DNA of 64,000 bases from Paenibacillus sp. PK3_47 (GCF_023520895.1 NZ_CP026029.1:1426001-1490000), one strand, 5' to 3'; counted from the stretch's first letter, positions 25,623 through 34,398 are shown. The notes: a model not told the origin generated them from the letters alone. A program made the numbers and translations.

Positions 25623-26273
25623 ATGAAATCAGACCATATCCAGGTCACCTCCATTAATGATGAGGTCTATAACCGCTTAAAACATCAAATCACCCATGCG
25701 CAGATTGCACCCGGCGAGAAAATCTCGATCCGTCAAATCGCTGAAGCCTTCGGCGTAAGTACAATGCCCGTCCGGGAGGCGCTGCGCAAGCTTCAGGCGG
25801 AAGGCTTTGTCCATTTTGAAACGAGAAGTGTCATTGTGCGCAGTCTCTCCCAGCAGGAAGTCAAAGAGATTTTTGCCATACGCGAGCGTCTGGAATGCCT
25901 TGCTACCGAATGGGCGATTGGCCAGGTCAAACCCGAAGATATTGAAGCACTCCGGGAAACCCTTGATGCCATGGATGACAAAGAGGTCGGGCTGACGGAC
26001 TGGCAGCGGATGAACAGGGAATTTCACCTGCAGCTGTATGAGTTGTCGGGGTCCCCGAAGCTGATTCAGCTGATCACGAACGTATGGGATATGGTAGAGC
26101 CCTATATGCATATCTACACTTCGTCCGTAAGTTCCCTGCAGACCGCACAGACCCAGCATCATGAAATGCTGAAGCTTGTGGAGCTGGGCGAACTGGAGGA
26201 GCTGCTGGACTGGATCCGCAGTCATTTGTCCTACACATGCGAGGTAATTCTCGAGGCACTGCCGGAGTCCTGA
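25623..26273 (+). CDS. GntR family regulator, FadR/FCD type
   Basis: 216 residues from the ATG at 25623, preceded by AAAGGAG. N-terminal winged helix with the GntR signature (EKISIRQIAEAFGVSTMPVREALRKLQAEGFV), then an all-helical FCD domain containing the metal-ligand pattern MNREFHLQLYELSG and TQHHEML. It leads the rightward permease-amidase-PxpA operon and probably controls it, and perhaps the divergent deaminase. Effector unknown. Confidence 0.9.
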   Translation: MKSDHIQVTSINDEVYNRLKHQITHAQIAPGEKISIRQIAEAFGVSTMPVREALRKLQAEGFVHFETRSVIVRSLSQQEVKEIFAIRERLECLATEWAIGQVKPEDIEALRETLDAMDDKEVGLTDWQRMNREFHLQLYELSGSPKLIQLITNVWDMVEPYMHIYTSSVSSLQTAQTQHHEMLKLVELGELEELLDWIRSHLSYTCEVILEALPES

Positions 26274-26335
26274 CCCCCAAACTTTATAAGATTACGGCAT
26301 AACAAATCAGAGATATTTTAAGGAGGGAACCTGTA

Positions 26336-27628
26336 ATGAGCAGCACTTCTGCAGACAATCAGTTACTGGAAAGCGAATATGAGAGCACCCCGATTCCCGC
26401 TGATAAAAGAAAATCCCTGTTCAGCAACTCGATGGTCTGGGTAGGCTTCCCCATGATTATCACCAGCGCGGTTACAGGGGCAACCATTGTGCATGGACTG
26501 GGTTTCTCCAAGGGACTGACTGCCATCGTGCTCGGTAATCTGCTTCTCTTCTTATATGTCGGGCTGCTAAGTATGCTTGGCGCCAAATATGGCATTAACT
26601 TCTCCATGCTCGCCACGCGCACCTTTGGCAAAAAAGGCTATGCCGTCTCTTCCATACTGCTCTCAACGCTTGTTGTCGGCTGGTTCGCTGTCCAGACAGG
26701 TCTTACAGGCGTCAGCATGGAGAGCGCATTCGGCTCGAATCCTGTAACCATCGCACTCATTGCCGGAATTCTATACGTACTGCTTACGCTTGTAGGCATC
26801 CGTGCCCTTTCCTTTATCGGCATGATTTCCGCACCTCTCTTCTTCCTGATTGCGATTTATGCGGCTGTGGAGGCCGCAAGGGGCGGCGGCAGCGCCTGGG
26901 ACTACCAGGGAACAGGAACAGGGCTGTCCATCGGCGCGGCTGTAACCCTTGTCTTTGCTCTTTTTGCCGACTCGGGCACCATGACCGCCGACTTCACTCG
27001 CTGGGCAAAGAACCAGAAGCATGCAGTCATCGCCACCTTCTCAGCGTTTCCGCTGGCTACGGCGTTCGCCATGATTATGGGCGGATTCATTGCTGCAGTA
27101 TCCGGCGGCGGCGGCGACGTCTTTGGGGTTATCGCCGAAAAAGGCGGTATCTTTGGAATCATCGCCGTCCTCTTTCTCTTCGTTAATCTCGGCTCGGTCT
27201 GCAGCCATTGCTTGTATAACGCAGCGGTTGGCTGGTCGTACATTCTCGGCGGCCGGATGCGCATGCTTACGCTGATTCTGGGCGTAATCGGCACTGGAGT
27301 AGCCGCGCTTGGCGTGTGGGATTACTTCGTCAACTGGCTGAATCTGCTTGGCGTAATCGTTCCGCCAATCGGCGCCGTAATTATCATCGACCAGTTTCTG
27401 GTCAGAAGAAACCTGGAAGAATCCCGGGCGCTGCGGATCAAACCGTTCATAGCTTGGGCTATCGGCTCTACGGCCGCCCTGATTGTCCATTATGAATTCC
27501 CTTCCCTGTCTGTCGCAGTCGCCGGGATCATCGTGTCCGCAGCTGCTTATCTGGTCATCAGCCTTGGCGATATGAAAGCTGCCAATGAAGCGAGCACTCC
27601 TGCCCGTCCAGTTAAAACAAATGCATAA
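26336..27628 (+). CDS. NCS1-type purine/cytosine permease (CodB-like)
   Basis: 430 residues with about 12 transmembrane segments. NSMVWVGFPMIITSAVTGATIVHGLG near the N-terminus and FADSGTMTADFTRWAKN in the middle are typical of nucleobase:cation symporter-1 members such as CodB. AAGGAGGG lies before the ATG. It should import a nucleobase or related heterocycle, or a ring-opened product, used by the enzymes encoded on both sides. Substrate is inferred from the neighbouring deaminase and its riboswitch. Confidence 0.87.
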   Translation: MSSTSADNQLLESEYESTPIPADKRKSLFSNSMVWVGFPMIITSAVTGATIVHGLGFSKGLTAIVLGNLLLFLYVGLLSMLGAKYGINFSMLATRTFGKKGYAVSSILLSTLVVGWFAVQTGLTGVSMESAFGSNPVTIALIAGILYVLLTLVGIRALSFIGMISAPLFFLIAIYAAVEAARGGGSAWDYQGTGTGLSIGAAVTLVFALFADSGTMTADFTRWAKNQKHAVIATFSAFPLATAFAMIMGGFIAAVSGGGGDVFGVIAEKGGIFGIIAVLFLFVNLGSVCSHCLYNAAVGWSYILGGRMRMLTLILGVIGTGVAALGVWDYFVNWLNLLGVIVPPIGAVIIIDQFLVRRNLEESRALRIKPFIAWAIGSTAALIVHYEFPSLSVAVAGIIVSAAAYLVISLGDMKAANEASTPARPVKTNA

Positions 27629-27662
27629 ACAACTAAAACATGTGACATGGAGGCGTTAACCA

Positions 27663-29174
27663 ATGGGAACAAATGCAGTTACTTATACGGAGATTACAAT
27701 TGCAGAGGTCCAGCAATCGATGCTGGCGGGAGAACTGACTGCGGCGGAACTTGTATCCTGGTACCTGGAGCGTATTGGCTCACTGGATAAAGAGGGTCCC
27801 TCCATTAACGCGATCGTCAATGTCAATCCCCGGGCGCTTGAGGAAGCCGAAGCACTGGACCGCTATCTGAAAGCAAACGGACAGCTAAAAGGGAAGCTGC
27901 ACGGCGTTCCTGTTCTCGTCAAGGATCAGGCGGAGACAGCCGGCATCCCTACGACTTTCGGAAGCAAGGCGTTTCATAATTATATCCCCGAGCAGGACGC
28001 TACGCTGATCACCCGTCTGCGCGAGGCAGGGGCCGTCATTCTGGCCAAGACCTCTATGTGCGATTTCGCGGCAGGCTGGTTCTCATTCTCCTCCGAAACG
28101 GAGCATACCCGCAACCCCTATGCGGGAGAGCGGGAGACCGGCGGATCAAGTGCAGGCACAAGCGCAGGGATCGCCGCCAATTTCGGCCTTGTCGGAATCG
28201 GGGAAGATACGGGCGGTTCCATCCGTCTTCCCTCCTCCTTCAACAATCTGTTCGGTCTGCGGGTGACGACGGGCCTCGTCAGCCGCGCGGGCTTCTCTCC
28301 GCTCGTTCATTTTCAGGATACTCCGGGCCCGATTGGCCGTACCGTAAGAGATACAGCCCGGCTCCTGGATGTTATAGCAGGCTATGATCCGAATGACAGC
28401 TTCACCGCCGCAGCCGTTCAATCTGAAGAGATCGGACATTATGAGGACATGCTGGAATCTGCAGACCTTACAGGCAAAAGAATCGGAATCCTGCGGGAAG
28501 CGTTCGGTCCGGACAGTGACCCGGACTGTGAACCGGTTAACCGCCAGGTATCCGAAGCGATAGAGCGCCTCCGTTCCCTCGGTGCAGAAATCGTAGAGGA
28601 CGTAACGATACCGGATTTGCAGGAGTATTTGGCTGAAACTTCATTGTATGCCATGCAGTCAAAGTTCGATATTGATAACTTTTTAAGTAAACGTCCGGAT
28701 GCGCCGCTCCACTCCTTCATGGAAGTGTATGAATCGAACGGCTTTCATGAATTAAACGACCTGTTCCACGACATCGCGGCAGGGCCTGACGATCCGGCCG
28801 AATCGCCGGATTATTACCGCCAGCGGTTGGCACAGGAGGAATTCCGGCGGGCTATTCTGGGCGTATTCGCCAAGCATTCACTGGATACGATCATCTATCC
28901 CGCGGTACGGGTTCTTCCGCCGACAAGGGAAGCTCTTGCCGCCGGCAAGTGGACCTGTCTGACCTTTCCGACGAATACGGTTATCGCTTCACAGTCCATC
29001 CTGCCTTCACTCTCGGTCCCTGCCGGATTAACGGAGGACGGAATTCCGGTCGGATTGGAGATGCTTGGCCTGCCTTTTAAAGAAGGCAAGCTGCTGCAGC
29101 TGGGATATGCTTATGAGCAGGCTGTCCAGCCGCGTCAGGCTCCGGTTTTGGCAGACCGCCTTTTAAGTAAATAA
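27663..29174 (+). CDS. Amidase, amidase-signature family
   Basis: 503 residues, full length. The Lys-cisSer-Ser catalytic triad is visible as K87 (VPVLVKDQ), S162 (GGSSAGTSAG) and S186 (DTGGSIRLP). The family includes GatA, allophanate hydrolase and general aliphatic or aromatic amidases; no GatB or GatC genes adjoin, so this is a catabolic amidase. GGAGG precedes the ATG. Position after a nucleobase-type permease suggests hydrolysis of an amide or ureide product of heterocycle breakdown. The substrate is unknown. Confidence 0.87.
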   Translation: MGTNAVTYTEITIAEVQQSMLAGELTAAELVSWYLERIGSLDKEGPSINAIVNVNPRALEEAEALDRYLKANGQLKGKLHGVPVLVKDQAETAGIPTTFGSKAFHNYIPEQDATLITRLREAGAVILAKTSMCDFAAGWFSFSSETEHTRNPYAGERETGGSSAGTSAGIAANFGLVGIGEDTGGSIRLPSSFNNLFGLRVTTGLVSRAGFSPLVHFQDTPGPIGRTVRDTARLLDVIAGYDPNDSFTAAAVQSEEIGHYEDMLESADLTGKRIGILREAFGPDSDPDCEPVNRQVSEAIERLRSLGAEIVEDVTIPDLQEYLAETSLYAMQSKFDIDNFLSKRPDAPLHSFMEVYESNGFHELNDLFHDIAAGPDDPAESPDYYRQRLAQEEFRRAILGVFAKHSLDTIIYPAVRVLPPTREALAAGKWTCLTFPTNTVIASQSILPSLSVPAGLTEDGIPVGLEMLGLPFKEGKLLQLGYAYEQAVQPRQAPVLADRLLSK

Positions 29175-29235
29175 AACAGCAAAACGGACCGCGAGGGCCG
29201 TCCAATTCCAAAAAGTACAAGCAGAGGTGAACTCC

Positions 29236-30009
29236 ATGCAGCAAGAAATCGATATCAACTGTGATCTTGGGGAGAGCTTCGGCGTATACCGCTACGGTGC
29301 TGACCATGAATTATTCCCTCTGGCCAGTTCAGTGAATGTAGCCTGCGGCTTCCACGCCGGTGACCCGCGGATTATGCGGGAGACCATTGAAGCAGCCGCA
29401 GCATTTCACGTAAAAATCGGAGCACATGTAGGCTTTCCCGACCGGCTCGGGTTTGGCCGCCGGATGATGGATATAAGCCCGGAAGATGCCTATGACTATT
29501 GCCTGTACCAAATGGGAGCCCTGGAAGCCTTTCTGAAGGCTGCCCGGCTTCCGATGTCCCATCTTAAGCTTCATGGGGCCTTCTACATGATGGCGGCCGT
29601 CCGTTCTGATGTGGCAGGCGCGGTCGTCCAGGCCGTGCTGCGGTTTAACCCGCAGCTGGCTGTGTACACTCTCCCGGATTCGGAGCTGGCCGTTCAAGCC
29701 GCCGGTGCAGGTCTTACTGTTGTAAATGAAATTTTTGCCGACCGTCCTTACGATGCGGACGGGGTAAAGATGTTCGGCTGGACCCTTCAGGAAGTAGGCG
29801 GGCTTCAGGAGATCGGCAGCCGGGTCCTCCGGCAACTGCAGGATAACCGTAATGCCGGGCCAAGCGGCCGGGTTGGTACGATTTGCGTCCATAGCGATAC
29901 ACCGGATTCACCGGCAATCGTCAGGCATGTCCGCAGCGTTCTTGAGCAGGCAGGCTGGACCATCGGTAAGGCGGCGGCAGCGGCAGCAGCAACGGATCTT
30001 CGTCCATAA
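29236..30009 (+). CDS. pxpA: LamB/YcsF family protein (PxpA-like 5-oxoprolinase subunit A)
   Basis: 257 residues from the ATG at 29236 (AGAGGTGA upstream; a GTG three codons earlier is less likely). Family landmarks: IDINCDLGESFG at the N-terminus, VNVACGFHAGDP, IGAHVGFPDR, LKLHGAFY and ICVHSDTP. PxpA works with PxpB and PxpC to open 5-oxoproline, but no pxpB or pxpC genes are visible nearby. It may act with partners elsewhere or on another cyclic amide from the pathway served by this operon. Confidence 0.87.
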   Translation: MQQEIDINCDLGESFGVYRYGADHELFPLASSVNVACGFHAGDPRIMRETIEAAAAFHVKIGAHVGFPDRLGFGRRMMDISPEDAYDYCLYQMGALEAFLKAARLPMSHLKLHGAFYMMAAVRSDVAGAVVQAVLRFNPQLAVYTLPDSELAVQAAGAGLTVVNEIFADRPYDADGVKMFGWTLQEVGGLQEIGSRVLRQLQDNRNAGPSGRVGTICVHSDTPDSPAIVRHVRSVLEQAGWTIGKAAAAAAATDLRP

Positions 30010-30023
30010 CCGGATACTCTCCC

Positions 30024-30070
30024 GGCAAAAAAAGCCTCTTTCAGAGGCTCAGGCTGTCGAGAAAGCCTTG
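30024..30070. repeat. Left member of an imperfect inverted repeat pair (partner at 32460-32506)
   Basis: Contains AAAAAGCCTCT-TTC-AGAGGCT followed by CAGGCTGTCGAGAAAGCC. Its reverse complement matches 32460-32506 with few differences (both share TTTCTC.ACA..CTGAGCCTCT and AGAGGCTTTTT). The CTGTCGAGAAA stretch recalls ends of IS1182-type elements, so this may be an old element end. On the minus strand it can also act as a terminator; on the plus strand the hairpin follows pxpA by 24 nt. Confidence 0.55.
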
Positions 30071-30164
30071 ACAGTCTTATCTGTGTGATTTTATTTCATA
30101 TGACACCGCGATAACAATTTCCGGCTCCAATCCATTGCCTTACGCGCACCAGAACCTATTAATT

Positions 30165-30371
30165 ACTTGGCAATATTAAAGCTAACGGACAGGAGGTCCG
30201 TTATTTTGCGCAGAAGGTGTGTTTTGAAATTCTAACGGACCCTGGATCCGTTATTTCATCCGAATGGGCGTTATTTATCCAGCCTTTGGCAGATTAAAGG
30301 AACTACGGTCCGTTAGCAGCGAAAACGGGGCGAACTCCGGCAAATAACGGACTCAGGGTCCGTCCCTCGTA
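30165..30371. repeat. Dispersed intergenic repeat, copy A
   Basis: About 200 bp built from several small hairpins with the core TAACGGAC ... GTCCGTTA. A second copy lies inverted at 55915-56125; shared landmarks in order are TTACTTGGCAAT, GTGTGTTTTGAAATTCTAACGG, TTATTTCATCCGAA and AAAGGAACTAC. No reading frame is conserved. It is probably a non-autonomous genome repeat. Confidence 0.85.
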
Positions 30372-30737
30372 TTTAAGGGGTTTTCTCACGAATACTCACT
30401 CATTCGCAGGATTTCATCGTCATGAAACGGTGGAGATGGTTGGTTTGTGGTGGAGGTTGAGCCGTTAGTCTGCTGGCGGGCATGCAGGAACAGAAGCAAC
30501 GCATGACGTGCTTTTTGAGACATCGATTCCTGCACACTCCACTTGGCCCACGGAGGTTCACCCTCCCAGATCTCAACGGGTCTATGCCCTTACATTCCTT
30601 CGTTACACCTGTCCATGGCGTGGAGACCGATAGCGTTTAGTTAACGGGTCAAAGCCCTTCCGGACCGCGTATTCGGTTCTCTTTGTGCACGTTATGCTGT
30701 ACAATCCTGCGAATAAGTCAATGCCCGTGGTTCGGAT

Positions 30738-31964
30738 TTACGCGGCAGCCGGGGCTGGAAGTGGACTGCGGTAGGTTTCTTCTCGCTGCACCATGCCAAT
30801 CAGAATGCGGGCCAACTTGCCAATCAGCTTAAACAGCGAAGCCTGTTTCTTCATCCCTCGCGCCTGGTTGTTCGCATGCCACCGCTTGAAATCAGGATTT
30901 TGCCGCACCAGGCCCAGCATCCCCCAGTATAAATGTTTACGGAGCATACTGTCGCCACGCTTGGAGAGCTTGATTTGCCCTTTGAATTTACCAGAGGTGC
31001 ACTCGGCCAGATTCAGGCCGGCTCGTCGCAATAATTGCTTGCCATGCGCATAGAGGCGCAGGTCGCCAGCCGAGGCCAGGACGGCTGCCAGCGTCATGTT
31101 TCCAAGCCCGCAGATGCTCCGTAGTTGCTCGGCCAAGGGGATTTCCGTCAAGACCGATTGGATGGCCTCATCCATTTCACCTAGCATAGCGCTCACGTAC
31201 TCGTAGGTTTGAAGCAGGCGGCAGCTGTCTTGCCGGGCTTCTTCCGTTGCCCTTGTATCCCCAATGCTTCGCTTTGCTGCTGCCAGCAAGGCTGCTGCCT
31301 TCGCTCTGCCGCTGACACCGGAGGCACGCTTCATCCCTTGTTCGCGCCAATGGTCAATGACTTCGTCGACGCTCAGTCTCTTTAGGTCGCACGGCAATGG
31401 ACAAGCGCGGAGTGATGCCAGCGACCGAAGCACCGTCCAGTCCGGGAAGACTTGGCGGAATTCCGGAAAGTACAGGTCAATCCAGCGGACGATCCGGTTA
31501 CCCAGACTTGTCAGTTGCTTCACCCAGTATTCTCTGTCGCTCATCAGTGTCTTTAGCCGCTCAAACGCTGCGGCCTGAGTCACGTAGTCTGTATAATACC
31601 CTCGGCTGACGACGTCTGCAATGACAAGCGCATCCTTTGGATCGTTCTTGGATGGGCTATTGTCCCGATTTTCCTTATTGCGGTGAGTCGTTACGGGATT
31701 AACCAGTACCACCTCAATCCCTTGCTGAAGCAGCCAATTCGCGAGGTTAAACCAGTAATGTCCGGTGGGCTCCAGACCGATGAGGAGGGACGTCAGCCGA
31801 TGTTTTGACTGAACCTCTTTGACCCAGCGCAAGAGTTTCTCAAAGCCTTCCAGCGTGTTTGGAAAAGACAGGTGACGCGGAGTCAGGGAACGTCCACGAA
31901 AGTCAGTCATTTGTGCGGCATGCGTATCCTTAGCGATATCGATTCCGACCACGGCATGTTGCAT
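30738..31964 (-). CDS. IS110 family transposase (DEDD recombinase)
   Basis: 408 residues, complete. The N-terminal RuvC-like domain shows the acidic residues in VVGIDIAKDTH, GLEPTGHYW and KNDPKDALVIADVV. The C-terminal part has the Tnp_20 pattern LRSICGLGNMTLAAVLAS, AGLNLAECTSGKFKG and LSKRGDSMLRKHLYWG, which holds the conserved Ser. No frameshift or stop, so it may be active. IS110 recombinases use a bridge RNA made from the non-coding end of the element. Confidence 0.95.
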   Translation of the reverse strand: MQHAVVGIDIAKDTHAAQMTDFRGRSLTPRHLSFPNTLEGFEKLLRWVKEVQSKHRLTSLLIGLEPTGHYWFNLANWLLQQGIEVVLVNPVTTHRNKENRDNSPSKNDPKDALVIADVVSRGYYTDYVTQAAAFERLKTLMSDREYWVKQLTSLGNRIVRWIDLYFPEFRQVFPDWTVLRSLASLRACPLPCDLKRLSVDEVIDHWREQGMKRASGVSGRAKAAALLAAAKRSIGDTRATEEARQDSCRLLQTYEYVSAMLGEMDEAIQSVLTEIPLAEQLRSICGLGNMTLAAVLASAGDLRLYAHGKQLLRRAGLNLAECTSGKFKGQIKLSKRGDSMLRKHLYWGMLGLVRQNPDFKRWHANNQARGMKKQASLFKLIGKLARILIGMVQREETYRSPLPAPAAA

Positions 31965-32019
31965 AGTAATTCGTCAATACGTTGATTCGTTGTATGGTTT
32001 CGGTTAGACTTCATAGTAA

Positions 32020-32076
32020 GCGCCTCCTGATGGGTTTTGGGCTTCGGACCCCTTATACCCCCATCATACGAGGCGC
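32020..32076 (-). ncRNA. Structured region upstream of the IS110 transposase, bridge RNA candidate
   Basis: GCGCCTC ... GAGGCGC and TGATGGG ... CCCATCA pair into a long stem with an inner GGG-CTTCGGA-CCC hairpin. It lies 56-112 nt before the transposase start, on the transcribed side. In the IS110 group the bridge RNA comes from this end. Guide loops have not been matched to target or donor. Confidence 0.4.
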
Positions 32077-32437
32077 CCTTGTTTTTGTCTAAGCCAAAAA
32101 CTTAGCGTTTACAGGAATGTTTAGCGAGCGAAAGGGGAGGGGGCAACTAACGGATGAAGCGTCCTAATCATTGAGATTCGCGCCCAGCAGCCTTTCATCC
32201 CTGCCCAAATATTTTAGCGGCGCACTTTGGCCGGAGTGCAAACTATGTCCTATTTACTGACCAAGCCCGGCGCCCACGCCGACGGATGCACAAGTCTTGC
32301 ACGGACTGCCACATGTCAGGGAACAGGTGCGGTTAACGGCAGCTGTGCCGGACATGAAGAAAAGGTTAATCCAGCTGAATCGCGGGAAAAACGGCCTTAT
32401 TTCATCGTTCCCGGCACGTACAGCCATGGAAACATAG

Positions 32438-32472
32438 AAAAGAAACCCAGGCCATTAAATGAGCTGGGTTTC
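32438..32472 (-). terminator. Intrinsic terminator after the GNAT gene
   Basis: On the minus strand GAAACCCAG / CTGGGTTTC pairs across a 13-nt loop and is followed by TTTTC. It serves the acetyltransferase gene ending at 32532. Confidence 0.65.
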
Positions 32473-32506
32473 TCAACACTCTGAGCCTCTTTTCAGAGGC
32501 TTTTTA
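32460..32506. repeat. Right member of the inverted repeat pair, also a plus-strand terminator
   Basis: AGCCTCT-TTTC-AGAGGCT followed by TTTTT (32484-32505) is a good rightward terminator. The whole stretch mirrors 30024-30070, so the 2.4 kb between them is bracketed by related ends. Confidence 0.6.
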
Positions 32507-32531
32507 CAGTTAAACGTCTGATATATGGCGG

Positions 32532-33056
32532 TTAATTATTGCTGTCTGTCAGCACTTTTTCAAACACCGGAAAGCTTGCCGTACGGCCCGGAAAAAAGAT
32601 CTCGCCTCTCTTTTCATAACCAAGGTTCGGATAGATCGCCAGCGCTCTTGTATTTCTTGCATATGTATCCATCCGGATGCTTGTATATCCTGCCAGGCGC
32701 GCGTGCTCCTCGGCAAAAGCGATAAGCTTGCGGGCAATGCCCTTCCCCTGTACCTCAGGGTGAACCGCCAGACGGTGCATGACCAGATGCGGCCCCTGCT
32801 CCTGTGTCCACTTGATGTCACGGTACTGCTCCGACTGGTTCTCATCCAGTACAAGAATACCTGCGATCGCCCCGTTGTCCACATAGGCATATAATGTACC
32901 ATTCTCTATATCTGAACTGATAATTTCCTGGTTTGGATAGCTGTCATCCCACTGATCGCTGCCGCCGGCCTGCATGACTTGTACACATTTGGCAATCAGC
33001 TCCATGATCTCTCCGACTTCTTCTCTCTGTGCTTTGCGAATCTCATTCCCGCTCAT
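32532..33056 (-). CDS. GNAT family N-acetyltransferase
   Basis: 174 residues. The acetyl-CoA loop appears as VHPEVQGKGIARKLI (Q/R-x-x-G-x-G/A), preceded by the strand LVMHRLAV. The C-terminal part has MDTYARNTRALAIYPNLGYEKRGEI, typical of the family. GGAGG lies 6 nt before the ATG. Substrate unknown. Monocistronic, with its own terminator. Confidence 0.9.
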   Translation of the reverse strand: MSGNEIRKAQREEVGEIMELIAKCVQVMQAGGSDQWDDSYPNQEIISSDIENGTLYAYVDNGAIAGILVLDENQSEQYRDIKWTQEQGPHLVMHRLAVHPEVQGKGIARKLIAFAEEHARLAGYTSIRMDTYARNTRALAIYPNLGYEKRGEIFFPGRTASFPVFEKVLTDSNN

Positions 33057-33308
33057 GTGTATCCTCCAACGTTCTGTAGACTTGTGAATCCGTTAAAGAT
33101 TCTGTATTGAAGTCTACCATATCCGGAGGCACAACCGGAAGTGTGGAGGTTATGGAAACGGAAGGGAGGCTGCATCAGCTCCAGCGGAGCCTGCTTCCTG
33201 TGCTGAGCAGGCCCCCTAATGGGCAGGGACCGGAAGAAACAGGGGCATTCCTTTCCTGCCTGTAACTCTTGAAAATCCCCTTCATTATATACCGGTTAGC
33301 GGCGTGGC

Positions 33309-33743
33309 TCAGCCCAGCTCCAGCTTATGCCCGTCCTCGAAGCCCTTGGCGAAACCGGCGTCGAACCCCACGTTGTATGCTTCGGTGTAGCCCTGCTGAA
33401 AGGCGTCGCCCGGCGGAGTTTCCGGAGGAACGCCAAGATCCGGGGGGAGCTGAACGACCTGCTGAACAGGCACCGGAGGGATTTCTATGACCGGCACCAC
33501 CTCTACCGGCGCTTGAACCAGCTGAACGCTCTTCACTGGCGGGGGCAGAATTCTTCTTTTTTTGCGGATGATGATATACTTCCGGGTTCTTCTGGAACGC
33601 ACCTTACGGGCTTTGCGGCCTTTGTGGATCTTACGGGCTTTTGGGCCGTATGGTTTACGTACTCTGGCCTTGCGCACCAGCAGCAGTGTACGCCGTCTCC
33701 GGGTGGCGCCGCCGGTACGCTTGATGATTTTCTTCCTCTTCAT
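33309..33743 (-). CDS. Small basic protein with a Gly-aromatic C-terminal repeat (spore-surface cluster)
   Basis: 144 residues from the ATG at 33743, with AGGAGGAG upstream and an ATGA overlap with the preceding gene. The first 65 residues are about half Arg/Lys (RRRRTLLLVRKARVRK). A Pro/Val-rich middle (VVPVIEIPPVPVQQVVQLPP) follows. The end repeats G-[YF]-x-x: QQGYTEAYNVGFDAGFAKGFEDG. The same Gly-Tyr pattern occurs near the N-termini of the two CgeB-like enzymes, and basic tails occur in other GTs of this window. No known family recognised. Codons and site make it a convincing gene. Confidence 0.75.
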   Translation of the reverse strand: MKRKKIIKRTGGATRRRRTLLLVRKARVRKPYGPKARKIHKGRKARKVRSRRTRKYIIIRKKRRILPPPVKSVQLVQAPVEVVPVIEIPPVPVQQVVQLPPDLGVPPETPPGDAFQQGYTEAYNVGFDAGFAKGFEDGHKLELG

Positions 33744-34060
33744 TCTTCGACTCCTCCTGTACTCCATGTACTTCTTGCGCTTTTTGCGGTGCCGTCTGCA
33801 CACGTCTTGCTCAGCCATGGCGCAGCAGGAATTCCCTGTTTGGGCTGATGCAGGGAAATACCGGTCATCATCCGGCACATGGCGCTTTGATACTGGCTCA
33901 GGATACGGATATTGTCGCTAAGCTTGCGGGCTGTCAGCTCCGATTGCCCCGTAATTTCGGCGATGCTCTCCAAGATCGCTGCGAGTGCGGCCTGGCTGCG
34001 GGCAATGGAGCGGATCATCTCCAGCTTTACGGCATGTTCGGAGAGGAGCCCGCCGCTCAT
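33740..34060 (-). CDS. Small helical protein of the spore-surface cluster
   Basis: 106 residues, no signal peptide. The first 70 residues look like amphipathic helices (VKLEMIRSIARSQAALAAILESIAEITGQSELTARKL as a pattern of hydrophobic positions). The C-terminus is less ordered. It overlaps both neighbours by ATGA-type junctions, so the four short genes are translated in tight coupling. Its helical pattern resembles the two proteins upstream, suggesting distant paralogues. Function unknown. Confidence 0.65.
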   Translation of the reverse strand: MSGGLLSEHAVKLEMIRSIARSQAALAAILESIAEITGQSELTARKLSDNIRILSQYQSAMCRMMTGISLHQPKQGIPAAPWLSKTCADGTAKSARSTWSTGGVEE

Positions 34061-34398
34061 TTGTCGTCGTCCCCGAAACTGAAGCCTTCGCCGCTCATAT
34101 CGCCAAAGCCGTCCCCGCCTCCGTCTTCACCGCTGCCCAGCACTGCTTTTAAGTTACTGTACAGCCCGTTTTCCAGCTTGGTTAACCCCTCCACCATCTC
34201 CACAATGACCTCATGAATGGATATGGTCTGCTTCAACTGATCTTCATGGGAGTCGAACGCTCTAGCGTGGATATGATGCTGCGTCCACTGCTTCACCTTT
34301 TCCGCTTCCACCGCCTTGGCTTCGAGAATCATCGCGATGTTCCACTGGATAGTAGCGGTCGACTCCAGCATTTGCAGATAAGCTTTTTCCCTGCTCAT
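34057..34398 (-). CDS. Small helical protein with acidic Gly/Asp tail
   Basis: 113 residues with AGGAGG before the ATG at 34398. Residues 1-85 are predicted helical (YLQMLESTATIQWNIAMILEAKAVEAEKV). The last 25 are rich in Gly, Asp, Glu and Phe (GEDGGGDGFGDMSGEGFSF). The acidic tail contrasts with the strongly basic protein encoded two genes downstream, so they could bind one another; this is speculation. No family recognised. Confidence 0.65.
   Translation of the reverse strand: MSREKAYLQMLESTATIQWNIAMILEAKAVEAEKVKQWTQHHIHARAFDSHEDQLKQTISIHEVIVEMVEGLTKLENGLYSNLKAVLGSGEDGGGDGFGDMSGEGFSFGDDDK

Larger units (their letters stand above)
30390..32100 (-). mobile_element. IS110-family insertion sequence (approximate limits)
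   Basis: An intact IS110-type transposase gene (30738-31964) with non-coding flanks. Downstream, about 330 nt are bounded by a 16-bp inverted repeat with one mismatch (30398-30413 and 30703-30718, ATTCGCAGGATT core). Upstream, a strong dyad lies at 32020-32076. IS110 elements lack long terminal repeats and make no clear target duplication, so the ends cannot be fixed from one copy. Confidence 0.7.

Noticed and set aside
32227..32484. 85-codon frame next to the IS110 element
   Set aside because: No ribosome binding site, composition not gene-like, and it runs into two terminator hairpins.
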